A DNA stretch of 64,000 bases from Streptomyces aquilus (GTDB taxonomy: Bacteria; Actinomycetota; Actinomycetes; Streptomycetales; Streptomycetaceae). Location: contig NZ_CP034463.1 in assembly GCF_003955715.1 (NCBI RefSeq), positions 6,076,001 through 6,140,000 of the forward strand, read 5' to 3'. The notes under the pieces were generated by a model. The model did not search any database, was not told where the DNA came from, and saw only the letters and a list, made by a program, of their open reading frames with translations. Positions 43,001 through 50,352 of this stretch are shown in pieces (within the stretch, counting starts at the first letter, position 1; every line of letters starts with the position of its first letter). Both the position numbers and the translations under genes were made by a program.

Positions 43001-43563
43001 CGCTGACCGAACTGTGCGGACATTGGAGCTACGAGGCAGCCACCTGGGAGCTGACCTTCGAGCGGCTGATGAACGATCCGGAAGAGGGAATCCGGGCGGA
43101 CGCGCTGCGGGCGACGAGGTACTACCGAGGCGACGTCGACATCCGCGCCCTGATCCGCGACCGCGTGACTGAAGACCCCCACCCCTCGGTGCGGGGAGTG
43201 GCCCTGGCGCTGTTGGTCACGACCGTGGGAGACGACGACACGACCCGCGAGATCCTCCGGGCGCGGGCCGTGGACGATCCCGAACCCAGGATCCGAGCCG
43301 ACGTCCTGCAATGGTGGGCGGTGCACGAGACGCAGGAGAACGGCGCCGCGCTCCTACGGGACCGGGCCCTCGCCGACCCTCATCCCTGGCCGCGCATCGC
43401 CGCCCTCCAGTCCCTGGCCTTCGGCTGGCCCGCCCACCCGGCCACGGTTCCGCTGCTGCGGGAGCGGGCCGAGGCGGACGAGGACGAAGACGTACGCACG
43501 GAGGCCGCGCGCATGCTGGCGGCGGCGGGGGCGCTAGCGCCGCTCGCCGATCAACTCCCCTGA
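40054..43563 (+). CDS. NACHT NTPase with C-terminal HEAT repeats (STAND protein)
   Basis: A 1169-residue multidomain NTPase. The N-terminal 40 residues include RSIGVGGDVTAAVSGDGNSL, a short beta motif common in Streptomyces STAND proteins. The NACHT domain has Walker A LGDPGAGKSTLARHL (Gly166-Ser173), Walker B VVVFDGLDEL (residues 250-259) and VIVTSRVIGYRRG. A winged-helix/helical region follows, with FVHRAFLEYLAAVDI. From about residue 730 to the end there are about 13 HEAT-like repeats of about 33 residues with a D-P-x-P-x-V-R core. Bacterial NACHT proteins of this kind are frequent antiphage sensors. Start is ATG 40054, without an obvious ribosome site. It has no visible partner effector. 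Confidence 0.9.
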   Translation: MRDGEQVTAGGARSIGVGGDVTAAVSGDGNSLTIVEKQYVQQAPGPADLTDTEIDEALRRYAGRVRETYGRLDLEVLIPTEEGEHPPVGLDEVFVAPTLRADPPPVELPRDIRQRLMDAGEWPSHLPAALERDTLDRARQAYAERPARDALDVLADPAESRLVLLGDPGAGKSTLARHLALTLTREAPATGDSLAPLTGRIPLVMELREYAVGEWRERTFEDFLTYLHGTKGMAPPPAVVDRLLTEGRAVVVFDGLDELFDPAAREQVSHRIADFAGRYGGTGGVRVIVTSRVIGYRRGVLEHAGFSHHMVQDLSTRQIECFARQWYASSYPHDEERAARLCRRLTDAVGHSRPVAELAGNPLLLTILAIVGRRRELPRDRLGVYRHAVAVLVAHWDQHAKHLRAPDDVEALSYLGDEDRHELLRLVARRMQEGEGGIAGNHIHQDVLLETFRDYLREQYELPLAQAVSAARVMVRQFRDRNFILSHYGGGVYGFVHRAFLEYLAAVDIDHRYTREREWTPEQFIEEIFAGHAEDPAWHEVLLLVVGQLGEREAGAAVDRLLELHRRRVGALWRGELLALAVRALAEVRRIGALAAQSRAVVDAIIGGLEGADSRYGLLTGDEDIASALRTFPPHWSGRPRLLRWFHLRGQFRDMPQPGRIAAALYQAPQVPQVMAVLADVTSARRALLEMLAARWGAERGVRGLLQEGAVAEPNEYVRRAALKLLSGLDGVEVGDLVRNRSTEDPSLVVRAFALSMRDDAEALWESVLEFAGSEGDAEMRAEAVGLLAEYRIQDLAVRALLCRLAVVDSEDVVRWRAVDGLESLLDDEDIETLVRGRATDDSSDMVRNAAVRLLVEERGDWEFARGAAVQDDDWFVRMNALYGLRTLGRDDADTWDFLRQRALDDPHPQVRSAACTVMAQTTGSHPGTWEFLRERLAEDAGSEVRDSALSGLVELGRDREETWQLVRGHLLDDPEPEVRESALTELCGHWSYEAATWELTFERLMNDPEEGIRADALRATRYYRGDVDIRALIRDRVTEDPHPSVRGVALALLVTTVGDDDTTREILRARAVDDPEPRIRADVLQWWAVHETQENGAALLRDRALADPHPWPRIAALQSLAFGWPAHPATVPLLRERAEADEDEDVRTEAARMLAAAGALAPLADQLP

Positions 43564-43728
43564 GAGGAACGCCGACCAGGTGGTGGGGGAGAGGGTGAGG
43601 CGAGGGCCGGTGGGGTGCTTGGAGTCGCGGAGGTGGACGGTGCCGGGGCTGACGGCGACCTCCAGGCATTCGCCGCCCTCGCCGCCGCTGTAGCTGGACT
43701 TGAACCAGGTGAGCTGCTCGTTGTTCAT
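43534..43728 (-). CDS. DUF397 small protein
   Basis: A 64-residue protein of the DUF397 family: WFKSSYSGGEGGECLEVAV and VHLRDSKHPTGP with a C-terminal LSPTTWSAFLSGE. These small proteins accompany Scr1/DUF5753 HTH regulators and, in the WhiJ system, act opposite the regulator. Its ATG overlaps the stop of the DUF5753 regulator gene (ATGA), so they are coupled. Its 3' end overlaps the NACHT gene by 30 bp in the opposite direction. Toxin-like behaviour is reported for some homologues, but the sequence does not show it. Confidence 0.88.
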   Translation of the reverse strand: MNNEQLTWFKSSYSGGEGGECLEVAVSPGTVHLRDSKHPTGPRLTLSPTTWSAFLSGELIGERR

Positions 43729-44579
43729 AGCTCCTCCAGCTTCTGCTCGATCAACTTCCGGGACTCCGAGGGGGAGAGTGCCATGGCCCGCATGATCCCA
43801 TAGCGGTCCACGATCCTGCGGACTTCTTCCGAGTCAGTGATCAACCGGGGATACCCCTGGACCTCCGTGTACGCCACCTGCCCGTGCCCCCGGGGTGTCA
43901 GTAGGTTGAACGCGCCGTCCATGTTGGGGTGTTCCTCCACCTGGGTCGGCATCACCTGGATTTCGAGGTTCTGCATCTGCCCCACGCTCAGCAGGCGCCG
44001 CAGCTGATCCGCGTGCACGCGCCGCCCACCGATCGGCCGGTCCAGCACGATCTCTTCGAGGACGTAACTCACGATCGGCGCCGGCCGCCGCTCGAAGACC
44101 TGCTGCCTTGAGAGCCGGTCCGCGACCCGCCTCTCGATCGTCTCCTCGTCCAGGAACGGCCGCCGCCTCGTGAACACCGCCCGGGCGTAGTCGTCGGTCT
44201 GCAAGAGGCCCGGCACACCGTGGTTCGCGTAGAAGTGCAGCTCAACCGCCTCCGCCTCCAACCCGGCATAGTTCCGATACCACTCCGGATGCCGAGTCCG
44301 AGCCTTCGTCATTGCCGACTCGACCTCCGGAATCACCTCCAGCAACAACCCACCGGCATCGAGCACTTCATCCGCTTTGATGAGCACCTCGGGCCGCAGC
44401 GTCCGCACCCCGCGCTCCATCGCCGAGATCGCGTCCGGCCCGTACCCCACCAGCTCCCCGAACTCCTTCTGCGTCAGCCCTTTCCGCTCGCGCAGGAACT
44501 TCAACAGCTTGCCCAGCGCGGCGAACAACCCAGTCGTCCCGTCCGCCTCCGCAGGCGTCTCAGGCCGCCGCTCACTCAC
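43725..44579 (-). CDS. Helix-turn-helix regulator, Scr1/DUF5753 (WhiJ-like)
   Basis: A 284-residue regulator. The XRE-type HTH occupies residues 19-70 (LLKFLRERKGLTQKEFGELV then GYGPDAISAMERGVRTLRPE), and the DUF5753 effector region follows with RNYAGLEAEAVELHFYANHG, VPGLLQTDDYARAVF and the central RRVADRLSRQQVF. GTG 44579 follows GGGAGGGGTGGGG. With DUF397 (overlapping start) and the divergent GHKL ATPase it forms the classic three-gene WhiJ-like unit of Streptomyces. These units influence development, and some act as toxin-antitoxin-like modules. Confidence 0.9.
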   Translation of the reverse strand: MSERRPETPAEADGTTGLFAALGKLLKFLRERKGLTQKEFGELVGYGPDAISAMERGVRTLRPEVLIKADEVLDAGGLLLEVIPEVESAMTKARTRHPEWYRNYAGLEAEAVELHFYANHGVPGLLQTDDYARAVFTRRRPFLDEETIERRVADRLSRQQVFERRPAPIVSYVLEEIVLDRPIGGRRVHADQLRRLLSVGQMQNLEIQVMPTQVEEHPNMDGAFNLLTPRGHGQVAYTEVQGYPRLITDSEEVRRIVDRYGIMRAMALSPSESRKLIEQKLEEL

Positions 44580-44696
44580 CAACCCCACCCCTCCCACCCG
44601 ACAACTCGTACACCCAACCCACCGCACCCGTACAACTACCCACCGTCGCCGAGTCGCACCTGGCCAGCGTAAAGACAACCCACCACGCTCAGTCAC

Positions 44697-45179
44697 GTGA
44701 ACACCGAAATCTCCACCCGCCTCAGCGCGACGCCCCGCGGTGCCCGCCTCGCCCGGCGTCTCACCGCGCACCAGCTGGACACCTGGGGCCACCCCTACGA
44801 CAGCGAGGTCAGCCACACCGCCCAGCAGGTCGTCGCCGAGCTCGCCGCCAACGCCGTCACCCACGGCAGAGTCCCCGGCCGCGACTTCGAACTCCGGCTG
44901 AGACTCACGCCCGAGGACACGGTCCGTGTCGAGGTGAGCGACGCCCGCCATGACCGCCGACTCCGTTACGTCACCGACCCGGACGCCGACAACGGCCGCG
45001 GCCTCATCCTCGTATCGCTGCTCGCACAGGCGTGGGGCGTCACGGAGCGGTCCGTCGGCAAGACGGTATGGGCCGAAATCCCCCTCAAGGAACCGCAGTC
45101 GGCGCCACCGCCCGCTAACGCCCGGGCGTCCGCCGGAACCTCTCCACCGTGTCCGCGAACGCCCGCGCCGGCGGACTGA
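44697..45179 (+). CDS. GHKL ATPase, anti-sigma-factor-like (RsbW-type)
   Basis: A 160-residue protein with a histidine-kinase-like ATPase fold. The N-box is VVAELAANAVTHGRV (residues 45-59) and the G-boxes are DPDADNGRGLILVSLLAQAWG. No phosphoacceptor domain is present, as in RsbW/SpoIIAB kinases of anti-sigma factors. It diverges from the DUF5753 regulator, with which it forms a WhiJ-type group. GTG 44697 is used; the ATG-less 5' end has little leader. The C-terminus is a Pro/Ala-rich tail that overlaps the convergent LysR gene by 65 bp. Confidence 0.88.
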   Translation: MNTEISTRLSATPRGARLARRLTAHQLDTWGHPYDSEVSHTAQQVVAELAANAVTHGRVPGRDFELRLRLTPEDTVRVEVSDARHDRRLRYVTDPDADNGRGLILVSLLAQAWGVTERSVGKTVWAEIPLKEPQSAPPPANARASAGTSPPCPRTPAPAD

Positions 45180-46008
45180 GCGCCTCCCACCGCCGTACCG
45201 CCCACCCCACCGGCAACGGCCGCAGCTCCGGCACCGGGATCAGCCGAAGATCGTCGCCCGTCGCCGCCAGCCCGGACAGCTCCGGTACGACCGCCCGACC
45301 CACCCCCAACTCGGCGAGCAGCAAGGCGGTGTCCCAGTCGGCCACGTTGGTGTCGTAGGTGAGGGGCAGGCCCAACTCGGCGGCCGCGGCCTCCAGTTGC
45401 GCGGCCGACGCCGAGTTGGGCGGCAGTCGGATCAGCCGTACGTCCGCCAGCTCGGCGATCCCCAACCGCTCCCGCTCCGCCAGCGGATCGTCGGCCCGTA
45501 CCGCCAGCACCCACGGCAGCTCCGCCACCGCCCGCTGCTCGATCCCCCGTACCGGTCGGCCGAGCGTGATCCACGCCAGGTCGAGTGAACCGTCCGCGAG
45601 CGCGTCGAAGCTGCCGCGGCCCGAACTCACCGTCCGGAACTCCAGGTTCACGCGTGGATGGCGGCGCCGGAACTCCACCACCGCGTCCCCCATGAAGTGC
45701 CGTACCGTCGTCGCGCCGGTCGCCACCCGCACGTACCCGCTCGCCCCGTCGACCAGATCCCGCAACTGTCGTACGGCGAGATCGAGTCCGGAGATCCCCT
45801 CGGACGCCGCCGCCTCCAGCACCCGGCCCGCCTGCGTCGGCACGACGCCCCGGGGCTGCCGTTCCACCAGCGCGACGCCGGTCTCCCGTTCCAGCCGCTT
45901 CACATGCTGGCTCACCGCGGACTGCGTGCACCCGAGCTCTCGCGCCACCGCGCTCAGGCTCCCGGCCCGGCACACCGCCACGAACACCCGCAGGTCATCG
46001 AGGGTCAT
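45115..46008 (-). CDS. LysR family transcriptional regulator
   Basis: A 297-residue LysR protein with an HTH at SLSAVARELGCTQSAVSQHV (residues 17-36) followed by KRLERETGVALVERQPRGVV, and a substrate-binding domain starting near residue 90 (YVRVATGATTVRHFMGDAVV). The ATG at 46008 begins MTLDDLRVFVAVCRAG, the usual family start. It diverges from the DUF6817 gene (46163) across 154 bp and overlaps the ATPase gene by 65 bp. It likely controls the DUF6817 gene, and possibly its own. Confidence 0.93.
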   Translation of the reverse strand: MTLDDLRVFVAVCRAGSLSAVARELGCTQSAVSQHVKRLERETGVALVERQPRGVVPTQAGRVLEAAASEGISGLDLAVRQLRDLVDGASGYVRVATGATTVRHFMGDAVVEFRRRHPRVNLEFRTVSSGRGSFDALADGSLDLAWITLGRPVRGIEQRAVAELPWVLAVRADDPLAERERLGIAELADVRLIRLPPNSASAAQLEAAAAELGLPLTYDTNVADWDTALLLAELGVGRAVVPELSGLAATGDDLRLIPVPELRPLPVGWAVRRWEALSPPARAFADTVERFRRTPGR

Positions 46009-46162
46009 GCGCCCCAAGCTAGCACTTGGGTTCCTCCCATAAATCCCAAGGATTGACTGCACTCTCCGCCCGTACGGCGATCTCCTCAGGGCCCAACGGG
46101 CGGCAACCCGCTCCACCCGGGACGGAGCGGGTGCCGACCCACCCCACATGAAGGGAGCCCTC

Positions 46163-46717
46163 ATGGCGTTCGACCCGTTCGATCCCTTCGCCCAAGCAGA
46201 CGCTCTCCTAAGGGAGTTGGGTGCCGAGCGCGCACCCCACCCGGGCGGCACCCTCCTCACCCACCTCCACCGGGTACGCGCCCGCCTCGTCACCTGGAAC
46301 GCCCGCCCCGCCCTCCAGCTCGCCGGCCTCTGCCACGCCTTCTACGGCACCGACGGCTTCCCCCACCCCCTGCTCCCGCTCGACCGGCGCCCCGAACTCG
46401 GGGAAGCGATCGGCGTAGAGGCGGAGGCGATCGTCCACCTCTACGCGAGCTGCGACCGCGCTGCGACCTACCCGACCCTCACCACCCCCACCGCCCCGTT
46501 CCGCGACCGCTTCTCCGGCCGCACCCACACCCCCGCCCCGGCCCTGCGCCGGGACTTCGCCGAGCTCACCGCCGCCAACGAACTCGACCTCGCCGCCGAG
46601 GACCCGGGCTTCCGCGACCGCCACGGCCCCGCCCTCCTCGCGCTCTTCACCCGCTTCCGCCCGCTGCTGAGCCGACCGGCATGGGAGGACTGCACGGCCC
46701 TCCTCCCCGGCCCTTGA
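46163..46717 (+). CDS. DUF6817-type conserved hypothetical protein
   Basis: A 184-residue protein with the motif HPGGTLLTHLHRVRARLVTW and LQLAGLCHAFYGTDGFPHPL, which fits the DUF6817 family and has HD-domain-like histidine/aspartate residues (H-x-HR, CHAFYGTDGF), so a metal-dependent hydrolase is possible. The start ATG 46163 has AAGGGA six bases upstream; a second ATG at 46148 is in frame but has no site. Its regulator appears to be the divergent LysR gene. No membrane or export signal is visible. Substrate unknown. Confidence 0.7.
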   Translation: MAFDPFDPFAQADALLRELGAERAPHPGGTLLTHLHRVRARLVTWNARPALQLAGLCHAFYGTDGFPHPLLPLDRRPELGEAIGVEAEAIVHLYASCDRAATYPTLTTPTAPFRDRFSGRTHTPAPALRRDFAELTAANELDLAAEDPGFRDRHGPALLALFTRFRPLLSRPAWEDCTALLPGP

Positions 46718-46792
46718 CTTCACAACATCCCCGCGCCACATTCCCCTTTCCGGCACGGAATCTGACGGAGTATCAGACAGGGGGACGGACCC

Positions 46793-48550
46793 ATGACAGG
46801 CAGCCCGGACGCCGCAAGACCGACGCGCAGACAGGTACTCGGCACCTCCGTGGCCGCCGGGCTCGCCGTCGCCACCGTCGCCCCGCAGACCGCCCGGGCC
46901 GCCGACCTCCCCCTCCTCGGCACCTACGACGTGGTCGTCATCGGCTCCGGCGCGGCCGGGATGACCGCCGCGCTCACCGCCGCCAAGCAGGGGCTGAGTG
47001 TCGTCGTGCTGGAGAAGGCGCCCACCTTCGGCGGGTCCGCCGCCCGTTCCGGTGCCGGGATCTGGATTCCCAACAACCCGGTGTTGCTTGCCGCCGGAGT
47101 CCCGGACACCCCGGCGAAGGCCGCCGCCTATCTCGCCGCCGTCGTCGGCCCCGACGTCCCCGTCGCCCGGCAACAGGCCTTCCTCGCCCACGGCCCCGCC
47201 ATGATCTCCTTCGTCATGGCCAACAGCCCGTTGCGCTTCCGGTGGATGGAGGGGTACAGCGACTACTACCCCGAGCTGCCGGGCGGCCTCCCCAACGGGC
47301 GTTCCATCGAGCCCGACTACCTCGACGGCCACATCCTCGGCGCCGAACTCGCCCATCTGAACCCGTCGTACATGGCGGTCCCGACCGGCATGGTGGTGTT
47401 CTCCGCCGACTACAAGTGGCTCACCCTCGCCGCCGTCAGCGTCAAGGGCCTCGCCGTCGCCACCGAGTGTCTGGCGCGGGGGACCAAGGCCCTCACCCTC
47501 GGGCAGGCGCCGCTGACCATGGGGCAGTCCCTCGCGGGCGGGCTGAGGAAAGGGCTGATGGACGCCGGGGTGCCCGTCCGGCTCAACACCCCTCTCACCG
47601 ACCTCCTCGTCGAGAGCGGGACCGTCAGCGGTGCCGTCACCCCCGCCGGTCTCTACCGCGCCCGGCGTGCCGTCGTCGTCGGCTCCGGCGGCTTCGAGCA
47701 CAACCTCGCCATGCGCACGCAGTACCAGCGGCAGCCCATCGGGACCGACTGGACCGTGGGCGCGAAGGAGAACACCGGGGACGGAATCCGGGCGGGGCAG
47801 CGCGTCGGCGGCGCCCTCGCCCTGATGGACGACGCCTGGTGGGGGCCCGCGATCCCGCTCCCCGACCAGCCCTACTTCTGCCTCGCCGAACGCACGCTCC
47901 CGGGCGGGCTGATGGTCAACGCGGCCGGCGGACGGTTCGTGAACGAGGCCGCCCCCTACAGCGACGTCGTGCACGTCATGTACGACCGCAATCCGACCGA
48001 CCCCGACATCCCGGCCTGGCTGATCTTCGACCAGAACTACCGCAACCGGTACCTCTTCAAGGACGTCAGCCCGACGTTCGTCCTCCCCGACGACTGGTAC
48101 AGCTCGGGGGCCGCCCACAAGGCCTGGACCGTCGACGCCCTCGCCACCGCGATCGGCGTCGCGCCCGCAGCCCTCCGCTCCACGGTCTCCCGCTTCAACT
48201 CCCTTGCCCTGCAAGGCAAGGACCCCGACTTCCACCGCGGCGACAGCGCCTACGACCACTACTACACGGACCCCTCGGTCCTCCCCAACTCCTGCCTCGC
48301 CCCCCTCTGGCTCCCCCCGTACTACGCCCTGCGCATCGTCCCCGGCGACCTCGGCACCAAGGGCGGCCTCGTCACCGACGCCCGCGCCCGCGTCCTGCGC
48401 GACGACGGCACGGCGATCCCCGGCCTGTACGCCGCCGGGAACGCCAGCGCCGCCGTCATGGGCCACAGTTACGCGGGCGCGGGCTCGACGATCGGACCGG
48501 CGATGACGTTCGGATACATCGCCGCCAAGGACATCGCCGGGACTCTCTAG
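46793..48550 (+). CDS. Tat-exported FAD-dependent oxidoreductase (KstD/fumarate reductase-like)
   Basis: A 585-residue flavoprotein with a twin-arginine signal (PTRRQVLGTSVAAGLAVAT) and probable cleavage after QTARA. The FAD motif is VVVIGSGAAGMTAALTAAKQ near residues 46-65, then LEKAPTFGGSAARSGAGIW, and the C-terminal motif GNASAAVMGHSYAGAGSTIG. This is the family of 3-ketosteroid Delta1-dehydrogenases and soluble fumarate reductases; the TYDVVVIGSGAAGMTAAL plus GPAMTFGYIAAKDIAG ends suit the KstD group. It starts at ATG 46793 without a strong ribosome site. Substrate is unproven, and steroid metabolism genes are not near. Confidence 0.85.
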   Translation: MTGSPDAARPTRRQVLGTSVAAGLAVATVAPQTARAADLPLLGTYDVVVIGSGAAGMTAALTAAKQGLSVVVLEKAPTFGGSAARSGAGIWIPNNPVLLAAGVPDTPAKAAAYLAAVVGPDVPVARQQAFLAHGPAMISFVMANSPLRFRWMEGYSDYYPELPGGLPNGRSIEPDYLDGHILGAELAHLNPSYMAVPTGMVVFSADYKWLTLAAVSVKGLAVATECLARGTKALTLGQAPLTMGQSLAGGLRKGLMDAGVPVRLNTPLTDLLVESGTVSGAVTPAGLYRARRAVVVGSGGFEHNLAMRTQYQRQPIGTDWTVGAKENTGDGIRAGQRVGGALALMDDAWWGPAIPLPDQPYFCLAERTLPGGLMVNAAGGRFVNEAAPYSDVVHVMYDRNPTDPDIPAWLIFDQNYRNRYLFKDVSPTFVLPDDWYSSGAAHKAWTVDALATAIGVAPAALRSTVSRFNSLALQGKDPDFHRGDSAYDHYYTDPSVLPNSCLAPLWLPPYYALRIVPGDLGTKGGLVTDARARVLRDDGTAIPGLYAAGNASAAVMGHSYAGAGSTIGPAMTFGYIAAKDIAGTL

Positions 48551-49209
48551 TCGGTGCTCGGTTTCCGTGCGATCAGGAACGCCTGCGGCACCTGGTCCTC
48601 GCTCTGTGCCGCCCGCACCGTCTGCGACACGATCTCGAATCCGGCGGCCGTCAGCAGTCCGGCGATCCGGTCGGGCTGCCGGCGCTGGAAGTCGAGGGTG
48701 ACATCGTGGCCCCACGGCCGTTCGTGGCGCTTGGGTTCGTCGCCGACCTGGAAGCCCATGAGCAGATGCCCGCCCGGGGTCAGGACCCGCAGGAACTCAC
48801 GGAAGAGCGAGGGGAGTTCGTCCACAGGGGTGTGGATGGAGGAGTACCAGGAGACCGCGCCCGCGAGCGATTCGTCCGCCATGTCCAGCTTCAGCATGGA
48901 CCCCTGCACGAAGAGCAGATCCGGGTTCTCCCGCCGCGCGATCCGAAGCATCGACGACGAGAGGTCGAGCCCGAACACATCGAGCCCGAGGGAGGCCAGG
49001 AGGCCGGTGACCCGTCCTGGCCCGCAGCCGAGATCGGCCACCGCGCCGCCGCGCCCCACGAGTTCGGCGAACACCCCGATCATCGCCCGCTCCAGCGGCA
49101 TCTCCGCCAACGCGTCACGGAAGCGCTCGTCGTAGTCCTCGGCAATGGCGTCGTAGAACACCCGGGTACTGGTCACGAAGTCAGGGTTCAGAAAATCGGC
49201 GTCGGTCAT
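48547..49209 (-). CDS. Class I SAM-dependent methyltransferase
   Basis: A 220-residue methyltransferase. The SAM-binding motif I is VADLGCGPGRVTGLLASLGL near residue 57, motif post-I VFGLDLSSSMLRIAR, and a later HVLTPGGHLLMGF-type strand is present as LRVLTPGGHLLMGFQVG. It starts MTDADFLNPDFVTSTRVFYD. The acceptor cannot be told. Its end overlaps the convergent FAD-oxidoreductase gene by 4 bp. No operon partner is evident on its own strand. Confidence 0.9.
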   Translation of the reverse strand: MTDADFLNPDFVTSTRVFYDAIAEDYDERFRDALAEMPLERAMIGVFAELVGRGGAVADLGCGPGRVTGLLASLGLDVFGLDLSSSMLRIARRENPDLLFVQGSMLKLDMADESLAGAVSWYSSIHTPVDELPSLFREFLRVLTPGGHLLMGFQVGDEPKRHERPWGHDVTLDFQRRQPDRIAGLLTAAGFEIVSQTVRAAQSEDQVPQAFLIARKPSTD

Positions 49210-49258
49210 GGCGCGCGACCCTACAAGCCTCCACTGACACTGCCCTCCGTTCCGGGAC

Positions 49259-49573
49259 CTACGCCACCCCCAGCGCCCGCAGCACCGCCGCCGTCCCCGC
49301 CGCCCCGAGCACCACGACCACGAACGGCGCCCTGCGCCACGCCAGCACCGCCCCGACCAGCACCCCGGTCGGCCGCGCCCACCCCGCGAAGCCGCCGCCC
49401 TCCGTCAGCGCCCCGGTCGCGAGCAGCGCGGTCAGCAGGACGATCGCGCCCGCCGACAGCAACTCCTGGACACGGGCGGGGAGTTCGACACGGCCGTGCA
49501 GCGCGGGACCGACCAGCCGGAAGGCGTACGTTCCCACGGCCAGCGCCAGGATCATGGCCACCGTCGGGCTCAT
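49259..49573 (-). CDS. azlD: AzlD, small subunit of a branched-chain amino acid exporter
   Basis: A 104-residue membrane protein with four hydrophobic segments and a MILALAVGTYAFRLVGPAL start, matching AzlD. It works with AzlC in branched-chain amino acid (analog) export. Its ATG overlaps the azlC stop (ATGA), so translation is coupled. The small subunit always follows AzlC in this arrangement. Confidence 0.9.
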   Translation of the reverse strand: MSPTVAMILALAVGTYAFRLVGPALHGRVELPARVQELLSAGAIVLLTALLATGALTEGGGFAGWARPTGVLVGAVLAWRRAPFVVVVLGAAGTAAVLRALGVA

Positions 49574-50283
49574 GCCGTGCGCCCCTTTCCGAAGGCCAGG
49601 AGACCGGCCAGCGCCAGCAGCACCGGCACGCCCGCCGGGGCGACCGGCGTGAGGGCGAGGGCCAGGCACGCGCCGAGCAGGGCCGATCGTCGTACGGGAG
49701 CGTCCTGTCGTAGCGCCGGAAGGACCAGCGCCACCAGAACCGCCGGGAAGGCCGCGTCCAGGCCGTAGCGGGCCGTGTCGCCGATGGCGTCTCCGGCGAG
49801 GGCGCCGATCAGGACGCCGGTGTTCCAGACGGCGAACAGGCCGAGCCCGGAGACCCAGAACGCCGTACGGCGTCGTACCGGATCGGGCTGGGCCAGGGCG
49901 AAGGCGACCGTCTCGTCGGTGACGAGGTGGGCTCCCAGGAGCCGGGCCCAGCGGCCTCGGCCGAGGGTCTCCGCGACGGCCAGGCTGTAGGCGGCCGTTC
50001 GGGTGTTCAGGAGCAGGCCGGTGGCCGCGGCGGCGAGTGGCCCGCCGCCGGCCAGCAGGACGCCGACCGCGCTGAACTGCGCGGAGCCCGCGTAGACGAC
50101 CAGGGACATCACCACCGGGACCCAGACCGGCAGGCCTCCGGCGACGGCGATCGCGCCGAAGGAGACGCCGACGACCCCGCTGGCCAGCCAGACCAGGGAG
50201 GCGTCCCGTACCAACTCCAGACGGGGTGTCCTGGGTGTCCTGGGTGTCCTGGGTGTCCTGGGTGTTCGCTCTGCCGTACGCAT
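49570..50283 (-). CDS. azlC: AzlC, branched-chain amino acid exporter large subunit
   Basis: A 237-residue integral membrane protein with about seven segments. The AzlC signatures are WLASGVVGVSFGAIAVAGGL near residue 32 and LVVYAGSAQFSAVGVLLAGG, followed by NTRTAAYSLAVAETL. The N-terminus consists of five Arg-Thr-Pro repeats encoded by a 9-bp tandem array. ATG 50283 is used; an in-frame ATG 18 bp upstream lies inside the operator. With AzlD it should export branched-chain amino acids or azaleucine. It is divergent from an XRE-cupin gene, the likely regulator. Confidence 0.9.
   Translation of the reverse strand: MRTAERTPRTPRTPRTPRTPRLELVRDASLVWLASGVVGVSFGAIAVAGGLPVWVPVVMSLVVYAGSAQFSAVGVLLAGGGPLAAAATGLLLNTRTAAYSLAVAETLGRGRWARLLGAHLVTDETVAFALAQPDPVRRRTAFWVSGLGLFAVWNTGVLIGALAGDAIGDTARYGLDAAFPAVLVALVLPALRQDAPVRRSALLGACLALALTPVAPAGVPVLLALAGLLAFGKGRTA
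50225..50267. repeat. 9-bp tandem repeat in the start of azlC
   Basis: GGTGTCCTG is repeated exactly four times from 50225 to 50260, with a partial fifth copy to 50267. On the gene strand it encodes (Arg-Thr-Pro)x5 at residues 7-21. The in-frame unit length means copy-number change would alter only the cytoplasmic N-terminus. Confidence 0.85.
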
Positions 50284-50328
50284 GTTCTCTACAATGAACA
50301 AGAAGTGTTGTGTTCGTCAAGGCGAACA
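50283..50328. promoter_or_regulatory. Two TGTTC/GAACA palindromes between azlC and the XRE-cupin gene
   Basis: TGTTC-N8-GAACA at 50283-50300 and a perfect TGTTCG-N6-CGAACA at 50311-50328 lie in the 69-bp divergent region. The sequence there is AT-rich relative to its surroundings and contains both promoters. They fit operators for the divergent XRE-cupin regulator. Confidence 0.7.
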
Positions 50329-50352
50329 GTCGTACCGATGGAGCGAACGAAC

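Noticed and set aside
40054..43563. Calling the NACHT protein a SARP or LuxR-type large ATP-binding regulator
   Set aside because: No DNA-binding domain is seen at either end; the C-terminus is HEAT-like rather than TPR, and the N-terminus is a short beta motif.
46208..48715. A long leftward frame opposite the FAD-dependent oxidoreductase
   Set aside because: Gly/Asp/Val-rich shadow of a high-GC gene with a clear FAD motif and Tat signal on the other strand.
50225..50267. Possible CRISPR or attachment-site repeat
   Set aside because: It is a 9-bp perfect tandem inside azlC, in frame as Arg-Thr-Pro; there are no spacers.
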